DNA of 64,000 bases, from NCBI GenBank assembly GCA_035647615.1, contig DASRND010000002.1:1-64000 (forward strand). Reading direction: 5' to 3'. Source of the stretch: Bacteroidales bacterium. Its GTDB lineage: Bacteria; Bacteroidota; Bacteroidia; Bacteroidales; 4484-276. The translations under genes and the position numbers were made by a program. Shown here piece after piece: positions 9,103-18,700 of this stretch. Position 1 is the stretch's first letter. The number at the start of each line of letters is the position of its first letter. The notes beneath the pieces were generated by a model that saw nothing but the letters and a program-made list of their open reading frames with translations, ran no database searches and was not told where the DNA came from.

Positions 9103-10398
9103 ATGAAAATACTCATGTTTGGCTGGGAATTCCCACCACATATCACCGGCGGACTAGGAACCGCCTGCTACGGACTCACCCAGAGTCTGGCGGGCGAAGG
9201 CGCCGAAATCATTTTTGTAGCACCCAAAGCTTACGGCGACGAAGACCAGTCGGCAGTAAGGCTGATGGGCGCTTCCGACATCGAAATTGACGCCTCTGAT
9301 CCCGACACCATCGAATTTTGGAAACGTGTGACTTATCTCGAAATCGGTTCTAACCTAATCCCGTACGTAACTCCTGAAGCATTTCGCCGCATCGTGGAGG
9401 AACAACAGCAGCAAAAAGAATCCACCGAAGACCTGGTACTTAAAACGAAATTCATCTTTAACGGAGGATATGGCGCCGACCTTCTAGCCGAGGTGTCGAG
9501 GTATGCTCTGATTGCGGCAGGTCTGGCAGGTAAACAACAATTTGACGTGATTCATGCACACGACTGGCCCACCTATCCGGCAGGAATCACTGCCGCCACC
9601 ATCAGTGGAAAGCCACTGATAGTGCACGTGCACGCTACCGAATTTGACCGCTCAGGGCCCAACATAAACAAGGAAGTGTACGACATCGAACGGCGTGGAA
9701 TGATAGCTGCCGACCGCGTGATAGCGGTGAGCAACTACACCCGCAACACCATCATCGAAAAATACGGCATCGCACCGGAAAAGGTGGTGACGGTACACAA
9801 TGGCATTGCAGCAGCAACAAATTACACAGGAAATAAAACGCGCCATCTGAAAGAAAAAATAGTGACTTTTCTGGGGCGTCTCACGCAACAGAAAGGACCC
9901 GAATATTTTATAGAGGCAGCGCACTTGCTGTTGCAACACAGCGACAATGTTCGTTTTGTAATGGCCGGCTCCGGCGATATGCTCCCCAAATTGGTACGTC
10001 AGGTGGCACGGCTGGGGATTGGTACACGCTTTCATTTTACGGGCTTCCTCGACGAGCAGGAGGTGCAGCAGCTTTTTGCCGTAAGCGACGTCTTTGTGAT
10101 GCCATCGGTATCGGAGCCTTTCGGGCTGGTACCTTTGGAAGCTATCCGCGCCAACGTGCCTGTGGTTATCTCGCGGCAGTCGGGCGTATCGGAGGTACTC
10201 GACCATGTATTGAAAGTAGATTTCTGGGACGTGGATGCTTTGGCCGACGCGATCCATGGCTTGCTCAGCTATAATTCGCTGGCAAATGAATTTAAAAAAC
10301 ATGGCAAAAACGAAGTGAACCAACTGAATTGGGATAATGCTGCGCGCGAAGTGATGAAAGTGTACGAGGATGTTGTCGCCGTAAGTCAACTCACCTGA
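9103..10398 (+). CDS. Glycogen synthase-like glycosyltransferase (GT4/GT5 fold)
   Basis: A 431-residue GT-B enzyme. The ATG at 9103 is preferred over a TTG at 9097 because the starch-synthase-type opening MKILMFGWEFPPHITGGLG starts there. The N-terminal Rossmann half carries the Gly-Gly-Leu-Gly nucleotide-sugar loop and a DVIHAHDWPTYPAG motif. The C-terminal half has FLGRLTQQKGPEYFIEA and the E-x7-E catalytic stretch SEPFGLVPLEAI. Members elongate alpha-1,4-glucans from ADP- or UDP-glucose; the sugar donor cannot be read from the sequence. Its position between the debranching enzyme and the GH57 gene points to glycogen metabolism. A separate GT3-type synthase lies at 43565, so this genome appears to have two glucan synthases. 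Confidence 0.88.
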   Translation: MKILMFGWEFPPHITGGLGTACYGLTQSLAGEGAEIIFVAPKAYGDEDQSAVRLMGASDIEIDASDPDTIEFWKRVTYLEIGSNLIPYVTPEAFRRIVEEQQQQKESTEDLVLKTKFIFNGGYGADLLAEVSRYALIAAGLAGKQQFDVIHAHDWPTYPAGITAATISGKPLIVHVHATEFDRSGPNINKEVYDIERRGMIAADRVIAVSNYTRNTIIEKYGIAPEKVVTVHNGIAAATNYTGNKTRHLKEKIVTFLGRLTQQKGPEYFIEAAHLLLQHSDNVRFVMAGSGDMLPKLVRQVARLGIGTRFHFTGFLDEQEVQQLFAVSDVFVMPSVSEPFGLVPLEAIRANVPVVISRQSGVSEVLDHVLKVDFWDVDALADAIHGLLSYNSLANEFKKHGKNEVNQLNWDNAAREVMKVYEDVVAVSQLT

Positions 10399-10544
10399 GG
10401 CAGCCTTGATATTAACAATTGAAAAACTGTAATCCGAGACAAAAAAATGGGTTAAGAAATTATTAAACTTCAATCAGTAGAAAATAAGTAGCGTCTTAAA
10501 TCATTGAAGTGCGCTGGCATTCATACTATATTTTTCAAAAATTT

Positions 10545-12104
10545 ATGAGATCAATTTGCTTTTACTTCCAGGTTCACCAGCCTTACCGGCTGCGCACGTA
10601 TCGCTTTTTCGAGATGGGTCACGAGCATCATTATTACAATGATTTCGAGAACAAGCACATCCTGAACCGTGTGGCACAAAAATGTTATCTACCCATGAAT
10701 GAGCTGCTGCTGAGCCTGATTAGCCGCTACGGCGATAAATTTAAGGTAGCTTTTTCTATTTCGGGAAGTGCCCTCGAACAGTTCCGCGACTATGCTCCCG
10801 AAGTAATCGAGAGCTTTGCGCAACTGGCACGCACGGGCAACGTGGAGTTTCTTGCCGAAACCTACGCCCACTCGCTGGCTTCGCTCAAAAGCAAAGCGGA
10901 GTTTGGACGGCAGGTAAATCTACATCGCAAAACCATCGAAGAACTCTTTGGCCAAAAGCCGACAACTTTTCGCAACACCGAATTGATCTATTCGGACGAA
11001 ATCGGCGAAATGGTGTACGACCTGGGCTTTGACACCATGCTCACCGAAGGCGCCAAACACGTACTTGGATGGAAGAGCCCCAACCACCTCTACAGCAGCG
11101 TCCACAAGCCGGAGCTTAAAATTCTATTAAAAAACTTCAAACTCTCCGACGACCTTGCCTTCCGCTTTTCGCAACAGAGCTGGAAAGAGTGGCCACTGAC
11201 ACCTGAAAAATTCACCGGCTGGCTTGCCAAAACCGACAAAACCGACGAGGTGGTAAATCTTTTTATGGATTACGAAACCTTTGGCGAGCACCAATGGCGC
11301 GAAACCGGCATCTTTGACTTTATGAAAACCTTGCCGGAAAAGGTTTTGAAAAACACCGATTTTACTTTTCGCACACCGTCGGAAGTTTCCAAAATTTTGC
11401 AGCCTGTGGCAGCGATTCATGTCCCCTACCCCATCTCCTGGGCCGACGAAGAGCGCGACCTCACCGCCTGGCTGGGCAACGAAATGCAGGACGAAGCCTT
11501 CGGTAAACTGCTTGGCCTCGAAAACAAAATCGATCACTGCAAGCAAACTGACATTTTGCGCGACTGGTACCGCCTGCAAAACAGCGATCATTTTTATTAC
11601 ATGTGCACCAAATGGTTTTCGGATGGCGACGTGCACAAATATTTCAACCCCTACACTTCGCCCTACGAGGCTTTTATCAATTATATGAATGTGCTTTCTG
11701 ATTTTACTATTCGTGTGGATAAGCAATGCGGGGCACAAAACGTTGAAGAAACTGCAGATGGAAAATCTTATCGGCAAGCAGAGCCGGAGAATGCAGATGC
11801 CGGCGGCGCTAAAAAACAAACCGACGAACGTGACCGGAGCAGTGATTTTTCATTTGAACATCTTAAAGATATTTCCAATGAAAAGCTGAAAAAACTCCTA
11901 AAAGACATCGATGCCGAAAACCTGGCTTATGCGCTGCGCGATGCTGGCGAGGACATTCGCGACCGCGTGCTGCCCAACCTCACCAAGTCGGCACGCCAGG
12001 AATACGATCAGATGATGGAGAAAATGAAGAAGATCAAAAAAGAAGACATCGCCCGTGGCCGCGAAAAGATTGCGCAAGCTTTCAGCCGGCTTTTTAATTC
12101 ATAG
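10545..12104 (+). CDS. GH57 family alpha-amylase-type glycoside hydrolase
   Basis: A 519-residue protein. The ATG at 10545 is chosen over an upstream GTG at 10509 because the family-typical start MRSICFYFQVHQPYRLR begins there. The GH57 catalytic (beta/alpha)7 barrel covers about residues 1-290: the HQP motif near the N-terminus, the probable nucleophile Glu in FRNTELIYSDEIG, and the probable acid/base Asp in FMDYETFGEHQW. The C-terminal ~110 residues are charged and helical (EKLKKLLKDIDAEN..., MMEKMKKIKKEDIARG), a tail common in Bacteroidota GH57 proteins next to glycogen genes. No signal peptide, so cytoplasmic. Activity could be alpha-amylase, 4-alpha-glucanotransferase or branching; context favours glycogen. 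Confidence 0.9.
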   Translation: MRSICFYFQVHQPYRLRTYRFFEMGHEHHYYNDFENKHILNRVAQKCYLPMNELLLSLISRYGDKFKVAFSISGSALEQFRDYAPEVIESFAQLARTGNVEFLAETYAHSLASLKSKAEFGRQVNLHRKTIEELFGQKPTTFRNTELIYSDEIGEMVYDLGFDTMLTEGAKHVLGWKSPNHLYSSVHKPELKILLKNFKLSDDLAFRFSQQSWKEWPLTPEKFTGWLAKTDKTDEVVNLFMDYETFGEHQWRETGIFDFMKTLPEKVLKNTDFTFRTPSEVSKILQPVAAIHVPYPISWADEERDLTAWLGNEMQDEAFGKLLGLENKIDHCKQTDILRDWYRLQNSDHFYYMCTKWFSDGDVHKYFNPYTSPYEAFINYMNVLSDFTIRVDKQCGAQNVEETADGKSYRQAEPENADAGGAKKQTDERDRSSDFSFEHLKDISNEKLKKLLKDIDAENLAYALRDAGEDIRDRVLPNLTKSARQEYDQMMEKMKKIKKEDIARGREKIAQAFSRLFNS

Positions 12105-12154
12105 TTTTTTCAGATAATCAATCTTAAATTTCACTTTTGAAAAGATAAAATCAG

Positions 12155-12195
12155 ATGCTGCTATCCGAGAGCTGCATCCGATGCTGTAGCAGCAT
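12155..12195. other. Inverted repeat between GH57 and ddl genes
   Basis: Perfect 8-bp arms ATGCTGCT / AGCAGCAT enclose a 25-nt loop, with TTTTG after it. It could act as a weak terminator for the glycogen cluster. It lies immediately before the -7 element of the ddl gene. Confidence 0.3.
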
Positions 12196-12200
12196 TTTGT

Positions 12201-12208
12201 TACATTTG
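12201..12208 (+). promoter_or_regulatory. -7 element for ddl gene
   Basis: TACATTTG, 26 bp upstream of the ATG at 12234. This spacing supports 12234 as the start. Confidence 0.45.
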
Positions 12209-12233
12209 CGCACTTAAAAAATTGATTGCTGTG

Positions 12234-13223
12234 ATGACAAAAAAAACGATAGCCGTTATTGCCGGTGGCGACTCAGGCGAATATGATATTTCGATAAAAA
12301 GCGGCGCTGTTGTGGCCGAAACGCTCGATACCCAAAAATACGATGCCTTCCTGATCCATATCCGCGGAAGCGAATGGTTTTACCAAAGTGGTGAAGAAAA
12401 GATTGCTATTGATAAAAATGATTTCAGCCTTTTGCTGCCTGGTGGACGCATCCATTTCGACTGTGTTTTTTGCGCCATCCACGGCACTCCCGGCGAGAAT
12501 GGGCGTATGCCGGCTTATTTTGAGATGCTCGGCATCCCTTTTACTGCTTCAGGTTCGTTGATCTCGGCGCTCACGTTCAACAAAAATTACTGCAATCGTG
12601 TGGTTGCTTCTTACGGCGTGCTTACAGCGCGTTCTATTCATCTTTTTGCCGGAGATCAGGTGGATGCAGATGAAATTTTGCAACAGCTCACCCTTCCGGT
12701 TTTTGTAAAACCCAATGCCGGTGGGTCGAGTGTGGGGATGAGCAAAGTAAAGCTTGAAGAAGAGCTCTTGCCTGCCATCAAAAAGGCTTTTGCCGAAGAC
12801 ACCGAAATACTCATCGAAGAATATGTGGAAGGTCGCGAGCTGACCTGTGGCGTGTTTCGCAATAATGGGGAGCTGCTGGTGCTGCCGCTGTGCGAAGTTG
12901 TGAGCAAGAATGATTTTTTTGATTTTGAAGCCAAATACAATCCATCGCTTGCCAGTGAACTGGTGCCGGCACCTATTCCCGAAGAACTGGCAGAGCGCAT
13001 CGCCGACATTTCGCAGTTTGTATATCAAAAGCTCAATTGCAAAGGTGTGGTTCGTGCCGACTATATTTATTCCGCGAAAAGCGACCAACTTTATTTTATC
13101 GAAATCAACACAGTTCCCGGCCTCACCCGCGAGAGTATCGTGCCCAAGATGGCGGCCGCAGCGGACATCTCCCTTACCGGGCTTTTTACCATGCTCGTCG
13201 AGGAAACACTAAAAGATGAGTGA
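12234..13223 (+). CDS. ddl: D-alanine--D-alanine ligase
   Basis: A 329-residue ATP-grasp enzyme that joins two D-Ala to form the dipeptide end of the peptidoglycan stem. The start at ATG 12234 gives MTKKTIAVIAGGDSGEYDIS, matching the family start with its 'GG.S.E...S' loop; TTG 12222 is the only longer option. The N-terminal domain has CAIHGTPGENGRMPAYFEMLGIP. The ATP-grasp core has FVKPNAGGSSVGMSKV, EEYVEGRELTCGV and the Mg-binding FIEINTVPGLTRESIVPKM. It is cytoplasmic and stands alone, ending 32 bp from the convergent lyase gene. In many Bacteroidota this gene lies near rluD and a PASTA gene; here those are at 48-52 kb. Confidence 0.95.
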   Translation: MTKKTIAVIAGGDSGEYDISIKSGAVVAETLDTQKYDAFLIHIRGSEWFYQSGEEKIAIDKNDFSLLLPGGRIHFDCVFCAIHGTPGENGRMPAYFEMLGIPFTASGSLISALTFNKNYCNRVVASYGVLTARSIHLFAGDQVDADEILQQLTLPVFVKPNAGGSSVGMSKVKLEEELLPAIKKAFAEDTEILIEEYVEGRELTCGVFRNNGELLVLPLCEVVSKNDFFDFEAKYNPSLASELVPAPIPEELAERIADISQFVYQKLNCKGVVRADYIYSAKSDQLYFIEINTVPGLTRESIVPKMAAAADISLTGLFTMLVEETLKDE

Positions 13224-13255
13224 TGAGCGGTGAGCGCTGCATTTTTTCGCTTTCG

Positions 13256-14494
13256 CTAAATATTCTCTTGTTTTTCCGGTAACGGAAATCTTCCATCCCA
13301 CACTATCTTCAAATAATCCTCCGGATCGGTATCGCCTTCGGTATTAAGAAGCAAAACCTGCGAATTTTTATCCAAGCCAAGCTTTTGGCGCAAAGCCTCA
13401 TATTCAGGTTCCATTATCGTCAGCAGTGCTCCGAGTGTTACCGCGCCCGACTCACCCGAAATAACGCGCGGGTCGTTGCCGGCAGGAGCGCCATACACGC
13501 GCATTCCGCGTGCGGCCACATAATCGGGGCAGGTTACGAAAACATCTGCGTAATCGCACAGGATGTTCCATCCCAACGGACTGGGATCACCACACGCCAG
13601 ACCTGCCATGATAGTGTTTAGGTCTCCGGGAAAGCTGTGCGCCTGACCGTCGGCACTGCGGCATGAACTAAACAGACAGGCTGCGGCTTCTGGTTCTACC
13701 ACCACAAAACGGGGTGGAGCTTCGTAATAAAGTTGCTTAAAAAAGCCCACTACGGCTGCTGCCAATGCTCCCACACCGCCTTGCACAAAAACGTGCGTTG
13801 GTTTGCTGATATGCATAACTTTCATCTGCTGCTGTGCCTCGGCAAGCATGGTGGTGTATCCCTGCATAACCCACCGTGGTATCTCTTCGTAGCTTTCCCA
13901 GGAAGTATCTGAAATCACCTGCCAGCCATTTTTTTCGGCATCAGCACCTGCCTGTCTCACGGCATCGTCATAGGTTCCAGGCACGACCACTACGCGCGCT
14001 CCCTGCCGGGCTATGGCGTCGATGCGCCCGCGGCTGGTAAGCTGATGCACGTATATAATGGCCTGATACCCCAGCTCCCGTGCAGCCCACGCCACCCCAA
14101 TACCGTGGTTGCCATCGGTGGCAGCTACAAAAACGTATGGTTCAGCATTCGCATACAAGTTTGTGCTGCGAATTTCATCAAAAGTGAGCGGCTGACCGTT
14201 CGCGTGTATCTGCTGCAACCGTTTGTAAATTGCATAGGAGCCGCCAAGCACCTTGAAAGCATTCAAACCAAGTCGCAACGATTCGTCTTTTACAAGGATA
14301 TCTTTTACACCGGCTTTGTCAGCAAGCACCGAAAGCCGTTGCAGCGGAGTTGACGCAAAGCCGGGAATCTGATGGTGGAATTTCTGTGCTTCTTCAGCGG
14401 CATCAGCAGGAAATAAAGTGTCGAGCACTTTTCGATCGGCTGGGCGTGTCGCAAGATTATTGGCAACCCATTGGAGGGCATGAGAACTTTTCAT
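13256..14494 (-). CDS. Diaminopropionate ammonia-lyase
   Basis: A 412-residue PLP fold-type II enzyme. The start is placed at the ATG at 14494 (MKSSHALQWVANNLA...). An in-frame upstream ATG at 14590 would add 32 residues with no family similarity and would run through likely promoter sequence. The PLP-binding Lys lies in GLNAFKVLGGSYA, followed by the substrate loop AATDGNHGIG and the glycine-rich phosphate loop FVQGGVGALAAAV. The late region GESGAVTLGAL is typical of the 2,3-diaminopropionate lyase family, which converts 2,3-diaminopropionate to pyruvate and ammonia. Other fold-II lyases (threonine dehydratase-like) are less likely, given the length and the 'ACGDPSPLGW' stretch. Neighbours give no pathway clue. 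Confidence 0.88.
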   Translation of the reverse strand: MKSSHALQWVANNLATRPADRKVLDTLFPADAAEEAQKFHHQIPGFASTPLQRLSVLADKAGVKDILVKDESLRLGLNAFKVLGGSYAIYKRLQQIHANGQPLTFDEIRSTNLYANAEPYVFVAATDGNHGIGVAWAARELGYQAIIYVHQLTSRGRIDAIARQGARVVVVPGTYDDAVRQAGADAEKNGWQVISDTSWESYEEIPRWVMQGYTTMLAEAQQQMKVMHISKPTHVFVQGGVGALAAAVVGFFKQLYYEAPPRFVVVEPEAAACLFSSCRSADGQAHSFPGDLNTIMAGLACGDPSPLGWNILCDYADVFVTCPDYVAARGMRVYGAPAGNDPRVISGESGAVTLGALLTIMEPEYEALRQKLGLDKNSQVLLLNTEGDTDPEDYLKIVWDGRFPLPEKQENI

Positions 14495-14551
14495 TGGATT
14501 TTTCTGTTTTGTTTTGACCGGCAAAGGTAAATTTTTGAGCGATAAAGTAAA

Positions 14552-14559
14552 TATCTTTG
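14552..14559 (+). promoter_or_regulatory. -7 element for acid phosphatase gene
   Basis: TATCTTTG, 58 bp upstream of the ATG at 14618. It lies in the divergent gap shared with the diaminopropionate lyase gene. Confidence 0.4.
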
Positions 14560-14617
14560 CGCCCTGTTTGGCTTTGCCATCCAAAACCATTTAATTATTG
14601 AATAAAATTTAAAGATT

Positions 14618-15430
14618 ATGAACCAACGCACCCTCCTCATTCCATTGATTATAATACTAATGTCAGCCCTTGCTTGTAACCGGCCTCAGCCTGCATCCAA
14701 AACCACAAAAGACAGCAACGACTATTTGCTTGCTGCTACGCTTTATCAGCAGCAGGCCGCAGAGTTCCGTGCGCTGTGCTATCAGGCCTACAACATTGCG
14801 CACAGCAACATGAACGCCATTTACGACACCGCCACCGATCTCAGCCGCCTTGCCATTGTGATGGATCTTGACGAAACAGTGCTGGACAACAGCGCCTACG
14901 AAGCACAAATCATTCTCGACTCGCTGGCCTACCCTCATGGTTGGGATGAATGGATGTACGCGGCAAGCGCCAAAGCACTCCCTGGAGCTGTCGATTTTAT
15001 AAAGTCTGTCGAAGCAAAGGGTGTACACGTGTTTTACATCACCAATCGCCGTGAGAAATACCGCGAGGCAACAATAGAAAATCTTAAGAAACTGGACATA
15101 GCTCCTTTGGATAGCAGCTATCTAATGTTGCGCCTGGAGCAATCGACCAAAGAACCCCGCCGCCTGAAGGTGCTCGAAAACTACCAGATCGTAATGCTCT
15201 TTGGTGACAATCTGGTCGATTTTGCTAAAGCCTTCGACGGGCCCCAAAGCAGTAGTCGCCGGGCCGAAGTTACCGACAGCCTACGAGATGCGTTTGGCAA
15301 TCGTTTTATCGTTTTCCCCAACGTTATGTACGGCGACTGGCTCAACGCGATTACAGATAATGACCATAGCTTTTCGCCACAACAAAAACTGGAGAAATAC
15401 AAAGCTGTTCTGGAAGGTTTTGAATATTGA
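14618..15430 (+). CDS. Acid phosphatase / 5'-nucleotidase lipoprotein, e(P4) family
   Basis: A 270-residue lipoprotein. The signal ends in a lipobox-like SALAC, with Cys at about residue 20, so it is probably anchored to a membrane facing the periplasm. The HAD-type class B/C acid phosphatase fold shows motif I IVMDLDETVLDNS (the Asp nucleophile and DxDxT variant), motif II as FYITNR, a Lys-containing stretch after it, and motif IV as LFGDNLVDF. The e(P4) family releases phosphate from nucleoside monophosphates and helps use external NAD or nucleotides. It is convergent with sprA, with a 358-bp repeat-bearing gap between the two genes. Confidence 0.9.
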   Translation: MNQRTLLIPLIIILMSALACNRPQPASKTTKDSNDYLLAATLYQQQAAEFRALCYQAYNIAHSNMNAIYDTATDLSRLAIVMDLDETVLDNSAYEAQIILDSLAYPHGWDEWMYAASAKALPGAVDFIKSVEAKGVHVFYITNRREKYREATIENLKKLDIAPLDSSYLMLRLEQSTKEPRRLKVLENYQIVMLFGDNLVDFAKAFDGPQSSSRRAEVTDSLRDAFGNRFIVFPNVMYGDWLNAITDNDHSFSPQQKLEKYKAVLEGFEY

Positions 15431-15592
15431 TATCATGAAGTAGCAGCCGGCAGCTTCAGAGACGCATTGCATGCGTCTAGAAATGATCAATTCCATTCAA
15501 TTGCTTCGACAAAGTTCAACTTAGGCCTGGCCTATGCTGCATCTATCTTTGCTGACTTTGCCTGCTTTCCTACTTAAATGTTTTAAAAAAAA

Positions 15593-15662
15593 TAGGCAAA
15601 GCCTATAAAAAATAGAAAGGACGAGGACTTCGACAAGCTCAGCCACAAAGCCTCGTCCAAAC
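15593..15662. repeat. Interspersed palindromic repeat, copy C
   Basis: TAGGCAAAGCCTATAAAAAATAG is followed by AGGACGAGGACTTCGACAAG and CTCAGCC, and the element closes with GCCTCGTCCAAAC. It is close to the reverse complement of the order seen at 2284 and contains the same CTTCGACAAGCTC word. It lies in the 358-bp gap between the acid phosphatase and sprA; nothing else is seen in this gap. Confidence 0.55.
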
Positions 15663-15788
15663 ACCAGACATCATACAAACGTCAGTATCGAATCCTGCTG
15701 GCAAGGAAATTTCATGAATTTTCTTCACATCAACCCGACAAAGTCTTTGTCTTCAATGGATTCAGATTCGTAAATCAGATATGCATAT

Positions 15789-18700
15789 CTATTGCGCCAG
15801 CGTAAAGCGCAGGCTGATACCGCCATTGGTGGTAGAGTTGTGATATTGTGAGGATACGTAGGGATTGTTGATAACCTTGTCGAAGAACAGACGAATGTTC
15901 AGCCGTTGGTTCACCATATAATCAGCTGAGGTGTTGATAGAAAGCACCTGTTGGCCCGACGAAACCTGGTTGATTTCCTCATCGATACGGCGCAGAATGG
16001 TTTTGTTGTTGCGGATGGAGAAGTCGGCGCGAACGTTCAGGTCGCTCTTCACATTTTGCTTGCCCCCGCTACCGCCCATGCTTTTCACAGCAAATTTCAC
16101 ATCTTTAAAACGATAGCCCAGTCCGATCACAAACTCCTCTGTGTTGACTTCAGTAAGCTGGTTATTCACAAAACTCATCGATAGGTTACGCGATTTCTTG
16201 ATTTCAAATTTCGTCATCAGACTGTTGATCCAGGTCATGTCGAAGGCAATGAGTGGATTGAATTGCTCGATGATGCTCACCTGCGCATATTGATATTCGG
16301 GAATAAAGTTGTCGTTGCTCTTGTATTTAGACGCCGGAAAGCCGTCAATTTCGCGGTAGTCGATCACCGACTGGAAGGAATTGATAGAGTAGTTGCTTCG
16401 ATAGCCGTGAGTGATGGTGAGGTTGCGCAGGAATTTCTTGAAAGGCTCCACGCGCGACAGTCCGTTGTATGTAACGCGCCAGTTGAGCATGGGTATGTCG
16501 GGCATGGGATTGAGGCTGTAGCCGCCGGCAGATTTTCCGGAATAGGCTGCCAAAAACGAGTAGAGAAGTACGTCCTGTTGTGTGGGTCCATATCCTTCCG
16601 GATAAAACTGCCCGGTGACGCTGTCTACGACAATTTGCCCGTTGTAGTTGGGATTTTCCGCTGCCAGCCGATAGGCAACCTCCTGCCGGTTATCTTTGAG
16701 CTTGATGAAGTTCTCGTTCTGATCTTTGTCGTTATCCTTTACCCAGGCGGTGCCCCACGAGAAAAACGACATACTGAAGCTGCCCTGTTCTACGGGCGAG
16801 AACGACGAGAAATCGCCATTTGCATCTGCTTTAAAATATTCCTGATGACTAAGGCTGAAGGTACGGTCGGCGCTCAGTTCTATTTTAAAATCCTGGAATG
16901 GCTCGATGGTTCCTCTGAAGTTGAGCTGTTGGTTGTATTTGGTAATGTAGGCCGAGTTGAGCAATGTGTCGGTGGTAAGCCAGCCATTGCGGACAGCTTC
17001 GCCACGTATGTCGGCCTGGCTCCCAAACACAAACCCAAGACCGGGAGCATCCATCGCCCAGTTGTTGCCTATCAACGAAGGTTCGGGGATAAAACCGGGC
17101 ATATAGATTCCGTTGCCTTCGGTGTAGGAAAGCGAAGCACGCTTGAAACTCATGAGTATTTTAAGAAAACCATTGCCAACAATTTTGAAATAATCTTTTT
17201 TGGGCTTTGTGGTATCCGCTTCTACACTCTGGGGTTTCTGGTTAGGTTGCCGCGGCGCTGCCCGTTGGTTTCGTTTTGCGCCACTACCCTGGTTAACCTT
17301 GGCCAGGAATGGCAGCTTATTGTAAAGTTTGTCGAGCGACACGTTGCCGTTGAGCTGAATGGTATTGGCATTTTCTATCTGGTTGCCGAGCCGTTCCTGC
17401 AGCGAAATAGGCGATGCCTGCCACTTGTAGTTAGTCTGGTAGCGTGCTGTTGCCGTCACCCAGTCGAGCAGTGGTATTTTATTGATCGGTAATGTATAGG
17501 TCACATTCAGATTGTGGGTGTAGGTATTTATGGTACCCAGATCGAGAATCTGATCGTGTATTCGCTCTCGTTTCACATCGTAGTTGGGATCATCTTTTTC
17601 AAGCGATCCGGGTAGCTCGTCGATGTAAGCGAGCACATTGGCTTTGTAATCAAAACGCAGCGATGTGGCGAGATCCCAGCGTAAATCGTAAATGCGCCGC
17701 CAGTCCCACTTTTTCATGTAGGTAGGTTCTATAAGCACCTCGTACTCACTCTTGTTGCGCAGCAGCCGCTTGCCATACTCACGCGTCATGTCGGTGCGCA
17801 CGGAGAAAAGCTTGGGCATCAGGTAAAAGTTGAAATCTTTGATTAGCGCAAAAGCCTTGCCCTTGAACAGTTTCATAGTACCAAATGGCTTGAAATTCTT
17901 GGGGTTGTTATTAAAATTATAACCTATACCTCCCTGGTAGATTTTCTTTGAATCGTAGGCAATATCAATATTTCGTGCAAAGGTTTCTGAATAAGAAAAG
18001 GTAAAGTCGAGATTTTCGACATCATAAAAATGGCTTTTGTTGGTAGCTCCCACACGATCCTTGCGCATATTAATAAAGTTGAGATTTTTGCGCATAACAA
18101 AATCCTCATTCATGGCTTTTATCGAGTCACGTGCTGAAGGGTTGTGGGTTTCCAAATCTTTTTTAAGGATAATGTCCGGGTCGAGCTGGTTGTATTTGGG
18201 CGTGATGCGTGATTCCGAATAGTCGAAATGCATCGGTATGCGTATGCCAAATTTCTCCGGAAAGAATTTACCCAGCTCCAGGTTGGTGGAGATGTCGAAG
18301 TTTTTAACGAATTCCTGCGAACGCTGGGTGGTTTTTTTCTCAATGCTACCATAGCCGGGCGTGCTGTAAAGGCCGGAAATGGAGAGATTACCCAGATCGG
18401 CCAGGTCTGTTTTTATACGTGCAGTAGCTGCCAGTCCACCTTCGTCGTTGAAATCGGTGAGGCGCATTTCGTTTATCCAAATTTCAGCAGATTTGCTCAG
18501 GCCATCGTCGCTGCTGGTAGCCGAAGTTTTCTTGGGATTGCGCACTCCGATCATAATGGCTTTTACATCGCTGATGCTCGGGCTTCCTAATACCGTAACT
18601 TTGTTGGGACCATCAAAACCATAATAGGGTACATTGAGCGAAACACCAGAGCCGGCGGTACGCATCTGCACATTACGCTGAAGTTTAAAATCCACCAATC

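Noticed and set aside
16263-17492. Long plus-strand open frame (409 codons) opposite sprA
   Set aside because: It lies wholly antisense to the clear SprA coding sequence, has no family likeness, and mirrors the codon bias of the real strand.
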